The notes under the pieces: model-generated
What the model was told of the DNA's origin: nothing
Database searches by the model: none
The model's input: only the letters and a program-made list of their open reading frames with translations
Program-made: the position numbers and the translations under genes
In this document: piece by piece, positions 52,601 to 62,133 of the stretch
How positions within the stretch are numbered: position 1 is the stretch's first letter
Layout of the letters: each line of letters begins with the position of its first letter
Origin: Astragalus membranaceus
Lineage: Eukaryota > Streptophyta > Magnoliopsida > Fabales > Fabaceae
Assembly: GCA_039519185.1 (NCBI GenBank)
Contig: CM076851.1
Coordinates: forward strand, 51,504,751-51,568,750
DNA length: 64,000 bases
Direction: 5' to 3'

Positions 52601-55250
52601 AAATTTGAATAAAGCAGAATGCATGAACATATGGATGTTGTTGTATACAGACAATGATGCAGGTAAATGGAATGCATAATGATACCTTAAGCAAATGTGT
52701 GATTTTTTTATTTTTATTTTTTTATTTTTTAAAGTTCAACTAGAGTGAGAGGCTAACAAAACAACAAAAAAACTATTGGATGATGAATAATGCGAGAATA
52801 GAAGAAAATGAAGCGAATCCTAATTTTGTTTTAATGCATGTGAGAGGATTAACGCCCTTGAGATGGATGTGAAAGGAATAAATGACTTTTGTTTTTGTTC
52901 TTTATGACGCATGAAGGAGCTGTTTTTGAGATGCATGAGAATGAATGACTTTTGTTTTTTTTTTTTTTTTTCATGATGCATGAAGAGGAGTAATGAAATA
53001 ATGAATGAATGTAATTTTTTTATAATATCAAGACGATATGATTTTCTCATTTTTGGCGTGTGGCTTATGCAAGATGAAAAATAAAAAAAATATGATATTT
53101 TGTTATTTTCTAGATGATGAGATGCAGGTTGGTACGGTGAATGCATGATAAACTATGCTGAAAGACTAACTATGCTCACGCAACAAGAATAATCAAGTTA
53201 AACGCACCTTGTGTCCTAATGCATGAAGGAACACGTGGTGAAAAATGACGAAAATGCAGATGCGAATGCATGAAATGCGTGCATGAATGATCACTTGGAA
53301 AGGTCAGTTATTCTAAACGATTTTTGGAGACAGTGCGGCACGCGACCGATGCAGAGCCTCTTTCATGTATCAGAATGAAATGCTAAATACGTATCTATGA
53401 ATGATGCGAAAATGATGACACAATTTTTGAAATGATGCATGTTGAAATGGTATATAAACGGTGTGTGGATGAAATGGCGTATGGATGATTTAATGAAACA
53501 ACAGTTTTTGGATGAGTGAAAAGGTGCGTGAATGCTATGCATTTCATGATGTTGCAAATGATGAAATGCCTATATTATTTGATGATGGAAATGCATGCTA
53601 AATGAGATATCCAATCACAACTTTTTCAATTGTGATCATGTCTTTATTTTTTTCTTTTTCGCGAAAAGAAAGAAAAATGCAATGTATGAATGAACGAATA
53701 ATGTTACCTGATGCAGATGCGAGGAATGTGAATGAATGATCGCTTGAAAAGATTGACTATCCGAAATGATTTTTCGGACGCAATGCAATATGATAATGAA
53801 TAATGCGTGGAAGTGGCATCATTTTATTATTTTTTATTTTGCATGTCAGATGACTAATGCGTTTTTTTATTTTTCTATGCATGAAGAGGAGTAACGAATA
53901 TAGTATATCTTTGAGTATGCACGATGATGAAAGTTGGAGGATGATATGCATGTTAGTACCATGAGCACGAGATGTATATGAAAACAAGTGACTCGTTCTA
54001 TGATGATTTTTTATTTTCTAGCAAAATATAATGCCCATGATGATAGACATGTATGAAAAAATGCGAATGCATGTATGCATGAAGAAATAAATGTTTGATC
54101 CTAATGCAATTGTTTTTATTTTTCGAGAGGCAGTGCAACATGCATGCAGACTCTTATTTTTGATTTATTGGATGACGAATGATACAAATATAATGAAATG
54201 ATTTTTTTTTTGTTTTATTTGGGAAATGACACATGAATATGGAATTGTTGCATTTAAACTAGGATGACAACACGAGGGAAAATGATGTATGAATGATTTT
54301 TTTTTTTTTTTGAAATATAGTTCATGACTTTACAAATGATGTGATGCCTACGCTATGTGATCATGATTTTGAATAATTATGAATGGATGTCGGTGCATGT
54401 TAAATATGATGCTGGTGTTTTTTTTTGATCAAATGATATGCTACCGTTATATGGGTAAAAATTGTTTTTTTTGTGTGCGAGGAAACAAAATGCATGACAC
54501 TCGCATCGACCTTTTTTAATGCGTGGAAAGGAGTAATGAACATAACATTTATATAATATGGGGGTAATGTTTTTTGGTGTACGGATATGCAAGATGAATG
54601 CAATTTTGAAAAAATAATATCTTCGCGATGCATGATAGTGCGATAACAATAAAATGCTTATGGAATAATGATTTTAGTATGAATGAATGGTAATTTTTTT
54701 TTATATGTTTTCTTTGAATTATAATGCATGAACATATGGATGTTTGTTGTACATGAGAAACAATGGAGATGAATGAAATGCGTGACGGCTTATCCTTTTT
54801 TTTTTATGCTTCAACTAAAATAAAAAGCTAACAAAATGCTATTGGGTGATGAATGATGCAATAATGAAGAAATTTATAATTTTTGTTTTGACGCATGTTG
54901 AAGGACCGATGCATTTGAGATGGATAGGAATAAATGACTTTTGTCCTTGTTTTTTATGATGCATGAAGATGATGCATTTAACAATAAATTTTTATAATAG
55001 CAATGCGATGTATGAGTATGAGAGATGATGCAACTAGGATAAAATGGACGAATAATAAAAAAAAAAAAAACTGACGTTTTCGTTATTTTAAATATGATGA
55101 GATGTATGGTAGTGCAATGATAATGGGATGCGTGTGAAAAGAATGATCTTATTTTATGATAATTTTTGTATGATGCATGAAAGGATCGATGTCGTCTCGT
55201 ATGCATGCAAATGGGGGACAGAAGCGTAAAAGGTTTTTTTTTGAGTGATT
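52601..55250 (-). repeat. Degenerate direct repeat of about 2.1 kb in the interior
   Basis: GCATGAACATATGGATGTTGTTG at about 52620 recurs at about 54726. The block GAGGCTAACAAAAC...GAGATGGATG...GGAATAAATGACTTTTG at 52750-52895 recurs at about 54822-54940. The rest is GATGAATG/ATGCATGAA-rich low-complexity sequence with T-runs. Confidence 0.6.
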
Positions 55251-55820
55251 TTAATTTTAGAGAAAAATTAACCAGATTGATAGAGAGGGTAAGTATAATG
55301 CCCCTGTGTCCTAGGTGGGTCATGTCTAAATTGGGATTTTCAACATGATATAGGGTCACTTATGTGATCAATCTCTCAGGTGGCTCTATTCGCTTCCTCA
55401 CAAAGGTCTCCAGGGCTAAAATCCCCTTCATGATATGATTCACAACGATAGCGAGCTACCTGGTGTGGGATACCATGAAAGAGCGTACTCTGGTTGAGAC
55501 TTTCATGAGAGTCAGACAGATAAAATCCAGAATGACTGTCACCAATAATCTCCACTCGTCCTAGGTTATTTGCAGACCCGGGTATAGGGCCCCACTCAAA
55601 GGTGTGTGCAAAAGTGTAAGTGAGGTGTGTGATAAGGGCAAAATACCTAAACTAAACAAGCTGGAAAAGATAAACAACAATAATAACAAAAAGTCGTCTA
55701 CCCTAAGGTTCAATAATATAAAGAAATGCTAATAAATAAATAAGCATAAGGGCAAAAACAAAATATAAAACTAATAAAAACTTACACATTTAGTTAACCA
55801 GGCTTGACTCTCTTAATTTG
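55251..55820 (-). other. Leader region after the PBS of the Ogre-like element
   Basis: About 570 bp of higher-complexity sequence with no open frame longer than a few dozen codons in the expected sense. It may contain packaging or dimerisation signals, as leaders do; none is identified. Confidence 0.4.
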
Positions 55821-55838
55821 TCCCCAGTGGAGTCGCCA
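55821..55838 (-). other. Primer-binding site of the Ogre-like element
   Basis: The minus strand reads TGGCGACTCCACTGGGGA, two bases inside the 5' LTR. It is the motif known from Ogre elements (tRNA-Arg type). Confidence 0.85.
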
Positions 55839-55840
55839 GC

Positions 55841-58529
55841 TGTAGCGACCGAAAAATCCGGACGGAATGGATTCTTCGATGTTCTTGAAATGAAGCCGCC
55901 ACCAAAGTTTAGTTTAAGGGCAAACATTGGAAAATCCCTATTGAATGGATAAGGGGGTCTTGCGGACCAGATTTAGGCTCGGGAGTCGTTTATGCGTAGG
56001 GAAGGTATTAGCGCCCTACGACATCCTTCCTAAGGAAGGTTACCTTTTAACTAAATGTGTAAACGTTTATTAATTCAAAAATAATGTTTTTACCCTTATA
56101 ATAATAATAATAAAAATAAAAAGGACTCGATAAACGGTTAGTTGTTTTTTGTACTTTTTGAGAAATAGGAGAGAAATTAATTAAAAGAGAAAAAAAAAAG
56201 GTTTTTTATTAATGCAATTGACAGAGGTCGGCCGCCCTCTGCTCCTACGTATCTCCTGGTAGAGAATCAAATCACACGTAGTTCTTGGTAGAAAAAGTTT
56301 GTGTGTTGGTGTTTTTTAAGTATTTTGAAATTGGGATGGACATTCGTAATGACCAAACAAGTAAAACTCAGAGTGGTCGTCACTCTTGATCTATTTGAAA
56401 AATAAAGTTGTTATCAACGGTCAAACAAGCGGAACTCAGAGTGACCATCAACAATAACTCATTTTTTGTGAGTTGGATTGTTCGGAAGAAAAATATTAGT
56501 TTGAAAGCATTACGATGTAATAAAAAAAACAAAATGAATTGTAATAAAAGAAATATAAATAACAGGGGTGTTGTATTATCAAAAAGAGGTGTGAATAGCA
56601 ACAGATGTTGTATTTTAAAAAAGGGGTGTAGACAGTGAGCCCAGCTGGTTTTTATAGACTGGGCTGCGTTTTCTTTTTTTTTAAAAAGGGGGATGGGCCG
56701 CATAGGGATGTGTACGTGGTAAAACAGGGGGTGTGAAGATTAATATGATTGAGAAAGAGAGGGAAGGGGTGCGCGACGTAAACCAGGGGGTGCGATTAGT
56801 GGCCCAGTAAAACAAAAATTAACAAAAAAAAACACCAATATTGAAAAAGCCCATCATACACCATCAAAGAAACCTAATCCATCATAACCCTGATTTTTCC
56901 TTCACTTTCAAACCCAGCGCCGCTTCCTTCATTTCAGGAGAGAGAGAGAGAGAGCAAACTTCAGAGTGAGAGAAGGAGAGGAAAAAAAAGAGAAAGTGGA
57001 GATGAAGATCTGTGAGCTTGGCGAGAGAGGGAGAGACGTCGTGGTGATGGGCGACGGTTCGAAAAAAGGGGGGGATTTACGGTCAGAGCGCGGCAACGTC
57101 GTCTGGTGGTGGCGGTGAGGATGACGGTGGCTATGGCGGTTTGATGGAGGAAGACGGCGTTGGTGCGCCGTTAGAGGGCAACGGTGAGGGCGAGGATACG
57201 ACAGGGGAAGAAAGGGGAGAGGGAGAGTGAACGATGGAGAGGAGAGAGAAAACGAAGGTGGAGGTGGATGGAAGCCATGGAAGGTGTCACGGCGGTGATG
57301 ACGATGCGAGGGGGTAGGTTCGTGACAGCTACGGTGAAGAGAGAGACGGTTATGGTGGAGAGAGAGGGCGGTTATGGTGGAGAGAGAGCGGTTTGGCCGT
57401 GGGTTGCGATGGTGATGGTACTCGCCGGAGGTTGTGGCGGCGACGGTGACGGCTCACGGTGGTGCGAGGGGCTTAGGTGTGGTGGTCGGTGGTCGTCATG
57501 GTGGTGGCGGTTGTAAGGGTGATTGTTGAGGTGGCTGTTTGTGGTTTGGTCTGAGGTACCTCTCCCTTTTATTTTTGCTTTCTATTTCTTCTGTTTTTCA
57601 TCTCCTCGAATCTGTGAGTGGGTGTGTGTTTTTGTCACTGGAATTCGTGTCTCTGTGCCTCTCCCCCCTTCTGTTTTTGGTTTCATTTATTTTTTATAGA
57701 GGCATCCAACATATTGAGACAAAAATGGCTGTTGTGCTTTTCAGGAAAAATCAGGGGAGTGGAGCAGAGGGTTATAGCTGTTGGAGACAATCAGCTGGAA
57801 CAGTGGAGCAGAGGCAGCAGGGGCAGCAACCTGCTTTTGCCCAAAGAGTGAAAAGCCAAGGAACAAGGAGAAGGGAGTTTGAGCCCCATTCTCAAAATGT
57901 TACAACCAGCAGGCTGCGCCCTGCTTTCAGTTTTTTTTGTACTGTTGTTTTTAGTTAATATTTTTGTAAAAGAGTTGACTCTTTTTTTGTATTATTCTGC
58001 ATTTTTTTTTTTAATTTTTTTGTTTGTATATGTAACAAAACCAATAGAAGGGACAGCTGAATAAAAATTCATTTTATTTTACTATTACTATTTATTATTA
58101 TTATTTTTTTTATTTTTCTTTATGATAATACAAGCGGTAAAAACAACGCGCACCGACGCGACGACTCGCACGACTCGAAACGAAACGCGCATTCGCCTTA
58201 AGACTAGGAACACGTACGCGATTTGAATACGCACGCGCGCACGTTTTTAAAACTGATTTCATTCTATTCTCACTTTTCTAAAAACGGTAAAAATAAACGC
58301 GCACCGACGCAATTACTCACGACTCGAGACGAAATGCGCGCTCGCGTTATTCATTATGTCATTATTTATTTTTGGATCCTTTTTTCTTCTTTTCTTTTTT
58401 TTTTGAAAACAACGAGCGCCAAACAAAACCGCTGCACGAGAGTGCCAAATACACCCGCATTTAGAACAATGTGCGGAGCGATAAAATTTTGGGATTTTCC
58501 AATTAGGCGGACAAAATTGGGGTATTACA
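55841..58529 (-). repeat. 5' LTR (right) of the Ogre-like element
   Basis: Partner of 45281-47969. On the minus strand it begins TGTAATACCCCAATTTTG. Confidence 0.96.
56649..56659 (-). promoter_or_regulatory. TATA-like box in the Ogre-like 5' LTR
   Basis: GTCTATAAAAACC on the minus strand, about 1.87 kb into the LTR. It is the best TATA candidate seen there. Confidence 0.4.
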
Positions 58530-58534
58530 GACAG

Positions 58535-59037
58535 GACCGGGAAATCGTTATGAGCACGTAAGCCTTCGTGCAAGGAGAAATACCAAGATCTTCAAGCCTT
58601 ATACCGATTCTTTGAAGGGTTAGTGGAAGGACAAATTCTTTTTTGTCGAGCCCGTCAATTCCAAAGCTGTGGATTAGGTTGGGAAGTTCAGCGAGGACGG
58701 ACGGTCTTTGGAGTCTACCAAGTTCCCCATTGGTTGGAGCCTCGCCCACTATAATCTTAAACCTGCTGCATATACTATGAGTGAGGCGAGGTTGAGCGAG
58801 GTAGATAAAGAAATCAAGGAGGTTCTGATCCACTGTGCCGATCAGATACCTTTTACCAATCCTGCTATCAGGGGCTTTAACACCGAAGCTTTGGTTAAGG
58901 CTGGTACTAGATCAGCGGTCTCAAGAGCTTTAGGTAGGATCAGATTTCTCTATTTATTTCAATTTTATTTCTTCAAGTCTTATAACTCGTTTTGATATTT
59001 GTTTGTTTTGCAGGTACAATGTCTACTAACAACTCTT
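58535..59037 (+). pseudogene. Tat-type antisense gene copy, 3' part
   Basis: Continues the frame broken at 45280: NRYEHVSLRARRNTKIFKPY, a TAG where Trp fits, DKFFFVEPVNSK, another TAG for Trp, VGKFSEDGRSL, then ESTKFPIGWSLAHYNLKPA and VDKEIKEVLIHC. An intron starts at 58934 (TTAG|GTAGGA) and ends at 59013 (TTTGCAG). The next exon opens TACAATGTCTACTAAC and is lost at about 59037, where Copia sequence begins. Frame restoration across the removed element confirms the insertion. Confidence 0.8.
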
Positions 59038-59460
59038 CGTGAGATTGGTTAGATTAAGTACCTTTGTGGTATACTTTGCCACGGTCTCCTTCTCCATTCC
59101 AAGAAGCTCATATTGCCTTCTCAATGTTTGGAGCCTCACCTTCTTGAGTTGCTCCGCGCCTGCGTAAGTGCGCGGCAAGTTATCCCACACATCCTTCACT
59201 GACTCTGCATCAGAAATGTGCTCGTAAATTGCTGCGCTCACACACTACTTGATCAAGAACTGTGCTTTGAAGTCTTTCTTCTTCGCCTGCGCATCAGTGG
59301 CCCTCTCCGGTAGTGGCTCCAAACCGGTTGTAATGTACTTCAACACATCTTGAAACCCGAAAAGAATTCGCATTTGCTTGCACCAATTTTCGTAATTCTT
59401 CCCATCGAACATTGGCAGAGAACCAGGAAAATTGTTCAGAATGTTGTTCGTCATCTTCTT
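59026..59460 (-). pseudogene. Copia gag fragment
   Basis: Minus strand: MTNNILNNFPGSLPMFDGKN, YENWCKQMRILFGFQDVLKY, EPLPERATDAQAKKKDFKAQ, then a stop at 59245, DAESVKDVWDNL, YAGAEQLKKVRLQTLRRQYE. This is copia gag (DUF4219 then UBN2). The fragment ends at about 59026 against the antisense-gene relic; no pol follows. Confidence 0.85.
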
Positions 59461-59504
59461 GAAGCATTCTTGCCTTAAACCGTAGTTATATCTTAGATAC
59501 CAAA

Positions 59505-59715
59505 TGTAAGAGCAATAATGGATTGATTGTGTAATCGAAAGAGAAATGGAAAATGAGAATTAATTGAATTCTAAAAGTGGTTGTTTATTTCACTGCCCAA
59601 TGGGCTATTTATACAACATCATAACTGCTCTAACAAAGTAGAGCTATATTTCAAGAAAAACTACTACTATATGGAACTGTTTGTAAGATGTTTTTTTGTC
59701 CAATAGTCTAGCACA
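59505..59715 (-). repeat. 5' LTR of the truncated Copia element
   Basis: On the minus strand it runs from TGTGCTAGACTATT to GCTCTTACA. It is followed by TTTGGTATCTAAGA, close to the initiator-tRNA-Met PBS (TGGTATC). TATA-like GTATAAATAG lies at about 59605-59614 (minus). Confidence 0.75.
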
Positions 59716-60762
59716 TGATAGTGCAGTCCCTTTAATTTGCAATGATTCATAGGTGGATAGAATGTAGTTAGGCTAAATAGCACTTTTGGTCCTTTATGTT
59801 TGCTTCAGATTTCACTTTGGTCCTTTATCTTTTTTTTGGTCCGTTTTGGTCCCTCATGTTTCGTTGTTGTTTCATTTTGGTCCCTCACGTTAGTTTTGAC
59901 TAACAGACGCCACGTTGGCAGTTAACTGCTGACGTGGCGTCCATTTTTATTAAATGACGTGGCATATAAATGACGTGGCGTCCATTTTAAAAACATAAAA
60001 CATAATTTAAGAAATAATTAAAAACAACAACATTCAACAACAACATTCATCAACATTCAGCAACAACATTCAGCAACATTCACTTCGTTTGTTTCCCTCT
60101 TATCTCGCAACAACATTCAGCAACTCTGGTTCTCACTCTTGTCTCGCAGAAGAATACTTCTTCTCACTTCGTTTGTTTTCCTTTCGTTTCAGCAACAACA
60201 TTCAGCAACAACATTCAACATCTTCCTTTTGTTTTCCTTTCGTTTTCCCTCACCAACAACACCAACAATTTCGTTTCCGTCGTTTCGATTTCCAAGAAGA
60301 TGAGAACTCAGATCTGAGAAAAACAAGTAAAATGGAAGAAGAACGAAATCAACCCATAAACACAATAATCTTCAACCCAAATCTGAAAAAAAAACAGATC
60401 TGAAACAAGATGAAGCAAGAATGAAACTTAAAACGAAACTGAGAAAAAAAAAAGGAAGATTAAGATGAAAAAAGAACAGATCTGAAAATAACAGATCCGA
60501 AACAAGAAGATGAAGACGAAAAAAAAATCTGGAAAAAAAATCAAATCTGAAACTAGGGATGGCAAAACGGTCCGGCCCGGTCCGGCCCGTTTTGCTTTCG
60601 GCCCGCTAAAAACGGGGCGGGGCGAGTCGGCCCGCCAAAAATGGCGAGTTCAAAAGACTGGCCCGGCCCGCTAAGTGATGGGCTGGCGGGTTGGCGGTCC
60701 GGCCCGTCTGAATTTTTTTTTTCTCAATATTTTTGAACAAAAAACTTAGCGGGCCGGGCTAG

Positions 60763-60832
60763 TGGAATGGATACGGAGGCTATTATGCCCCATCTCTCTT
60801 TATTGGAATGGATACGGAGGCTATTATGCCCC
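60763..60832 (+). repeat. 41-bp tandem copies of the CLC exon piece, inverted relative to the main copy
   Basis: GGAGGCTATTATGCCCC occurs at 60775 and 60816 on the plus strand, each preceded by TGGAATGGATAC. The first copy extends through CATCTCTCTTTATTGG (to 60806) and is identical to the minus-strand exon at 61357-61326. Confidence 0.88.
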
Positions 60833-61210
60833 TTCGTTTTATTAGTTCCCAATAATTCCATAAACAAAAGCACAACTTTGCTAATAGAGAATGGAGAACA
60901 GGAGAATAGATGACAAGATTCTCCTAAGATAATATGAAAGAACTGAAGACTGAAGAGAAAGGGCTTAAGTCAAATTAGTAAACCTTATGTTATTGTCCTT
61001 ATCTAAATTTAAGAATTCTGAAATAATCAAGATCAAGAATAATGAACACACAGAAAATGGGTTCCTCTGGGAAAAGGCTCATTTGTACATATATATGGAA
61101 GTCCCCTTGAAAAGATCAAATTGATCACCCATTCCAAAGAGACAAAAGCACGATCATGCCAAACATGACATACCCTAAAAACTATATAGCCAAATAGGAA
61201 AGAATAGTAC

Positions 61211-61375
61211 CAGGCCATAAGCTTGTGGTGATGCCACTTCCAACACAGAGAGGTTAACCATAGGATTAGACCCAGCAACAGTCAACCAACCAATTAATTT
61301 TTCATAAGTCATCCCTGTTGCACCACCAATAAAGAGAGATGGGGCATAATAGCCTCCCACTAGTCCAGAAGCACG
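61211..61375 (-). pseudogene. Captured exon of a CLC-type chloride channel gene
   Basis: Minus-strand frame: ASGLVGGYYAPSLFIGGATG, MTYEKLIGWLTVAGSNPMVN, LSVLEVASPQAYGL, ending at a GG|GTACTA-type donor (61211/61210). This matches the conserved GGYYAPSLFIGAATG and LEVASPQAYGLVG regions of plant organellar CLC proteins (CLC-e/f type), which line the anion pathway. About 54 residues of roughly 700-800 are present, followed by apparent intron sequence. It has no start codon or other exons here, so it is a captured fragment inside the hAT, not a resident gene. Confidence 0.85.
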
Positions 61376-62133
61376 ACACAGAGGGAATCGAGAAGGAGAA
61401 GTGGAATGGATAGTGGGCCGCTGGAAGTGGAAATGGAATGGATAATGGGTCGTTGGAAATTGGAATAGATTTTTTAAATTTTTTTTTAAAAAAAAAAACG
61501 GGCTGACGGGCCGGCCCGCCCCATATTTGCTTTAGCTCGCGGTTTTTTTTTTTGGCGGGGCGGGCTCAACGGGTCAGCGGTCCCAATACCTCAGCCCGGC
61601 CCGCCTTTTTTTGGCGGGTCAACGGGCCGGCCCGGCGGGTCAAATCCGTTTTGCCATCCCTATCTGAAACATCATAAATACGAAGCAATAAGATGTTGGT
61701 GTTGGGGAAAATAAGAGGACAATGCTTCTTCTCAATCCCACGTTTCTGAATCCTTGGCATGTTGTAGATTCTACATAACAAGAACAATCCCACGGTGGTG
61801 ATGTGGGAGAGGGAGGTTATGTTTCTGGGAGAGGGAGAGTGAGAGAGGAAAATAGTTAATGGGTTTAATTGTTTTAATGTTTTAATTGAAATTAAATAAA
61901 CGGGGTTTGATTTAAATTGAAAAACGAATTGTTGATGTGGAAATGAATGGAGGGACGCCACGTCAGCAGTTAACTGCCAGCGTGGCGTCCGTTAGTCAAA
62001 ACTAACGTCAGGGACCAAAATGAAACAAAAATGAAACATGAGGGACTAAAACGGACCAAAAAAAAGATAAAGGACCAAAGTGAAATCTGGAGCAAACATA
62101 AAGGACCAAAAGTACTATTTAGCCATGTAGTTA

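Larger units (their letters stand above)
45281..58529 (-). mobile_element. Ogre/Tat-like LTR retrotransposon without coding capacity (13.2 kb)
   Basis: Identical-looking 2689-bp LTRs (45281-47969 and 55841-58529) have TG...CA ends and a perfect GACAG duplication. On the minus strand the 5' LTR is the right one, followed by PBS TGGCGACTCCACTGGGGA. The PPT AAAGAGGGGCAGC precedes the 3' LTR. Both match Ogre/Tat elements of legumes. The 7.9 kb interior has no gag, protease, RT or integrase motif in any frame I inspected, so this is a large retrotransposon derivative moved in trans. I found only two LTR differences (46829/57389 and 47796/58356). At 1.3e-8 per site per year that is about 30 thousand years. 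Confidence 0.93.
60554..61662. mobile_element. hAT-like element carrying a CLC channel gene fragment (1.1 kb)
   Basis: Inverted ends TAGGGATGGCAAAACGG and CCGTTTTGCCATCCCTA are flanked by the perfect 8-bp duplication TCTGAAAC (60546-60553 and 61663-61670). Subterminal GGCCCGGCCCG and GGCGGG words are frequent on both sides. No transposase is seen. The middle (about 60760-61380) is non-repetitive and contains a host gene exon on the minus strand. Confidence 0.92.
59771..62124. mobile_element. Mutator-like element with long TIRs (2.35 kb), hosting a hAT
   Basis: A perfect 9-bp duplication, ATGTAGTTA, lies at 59762-59770 and 62125-62133. The arms of about 190 bp begin GGCTAAATAG(C/T)ACTTTTGG and contain GGTCCTTTATGTTTGC, TTAGTTTTGACTAAC and GCAGTTAACTGC. 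They are inverted copies with few differences. There is no transposase. The interior has a CAACAACATTCAGCAA repeat (60025-60230) and a weakly genic A-rich part (60290-60550). Confidence 0.9.

Noticed and set aside
54874..55359. 161-codon minus-strand frame near the PBS of the Ogre-like element
   Set aside because: Considered as a leader ORF, but it is low-complexity and spans one of the degenerate direct repeats. Not supportable as a gene.
61033..61278. 81-codon minus-strand frame downstream of the CLC exon
   Set aside because: It reads through the apparent intron after the splice donor at 61210; no CLC similarity beyond that point.
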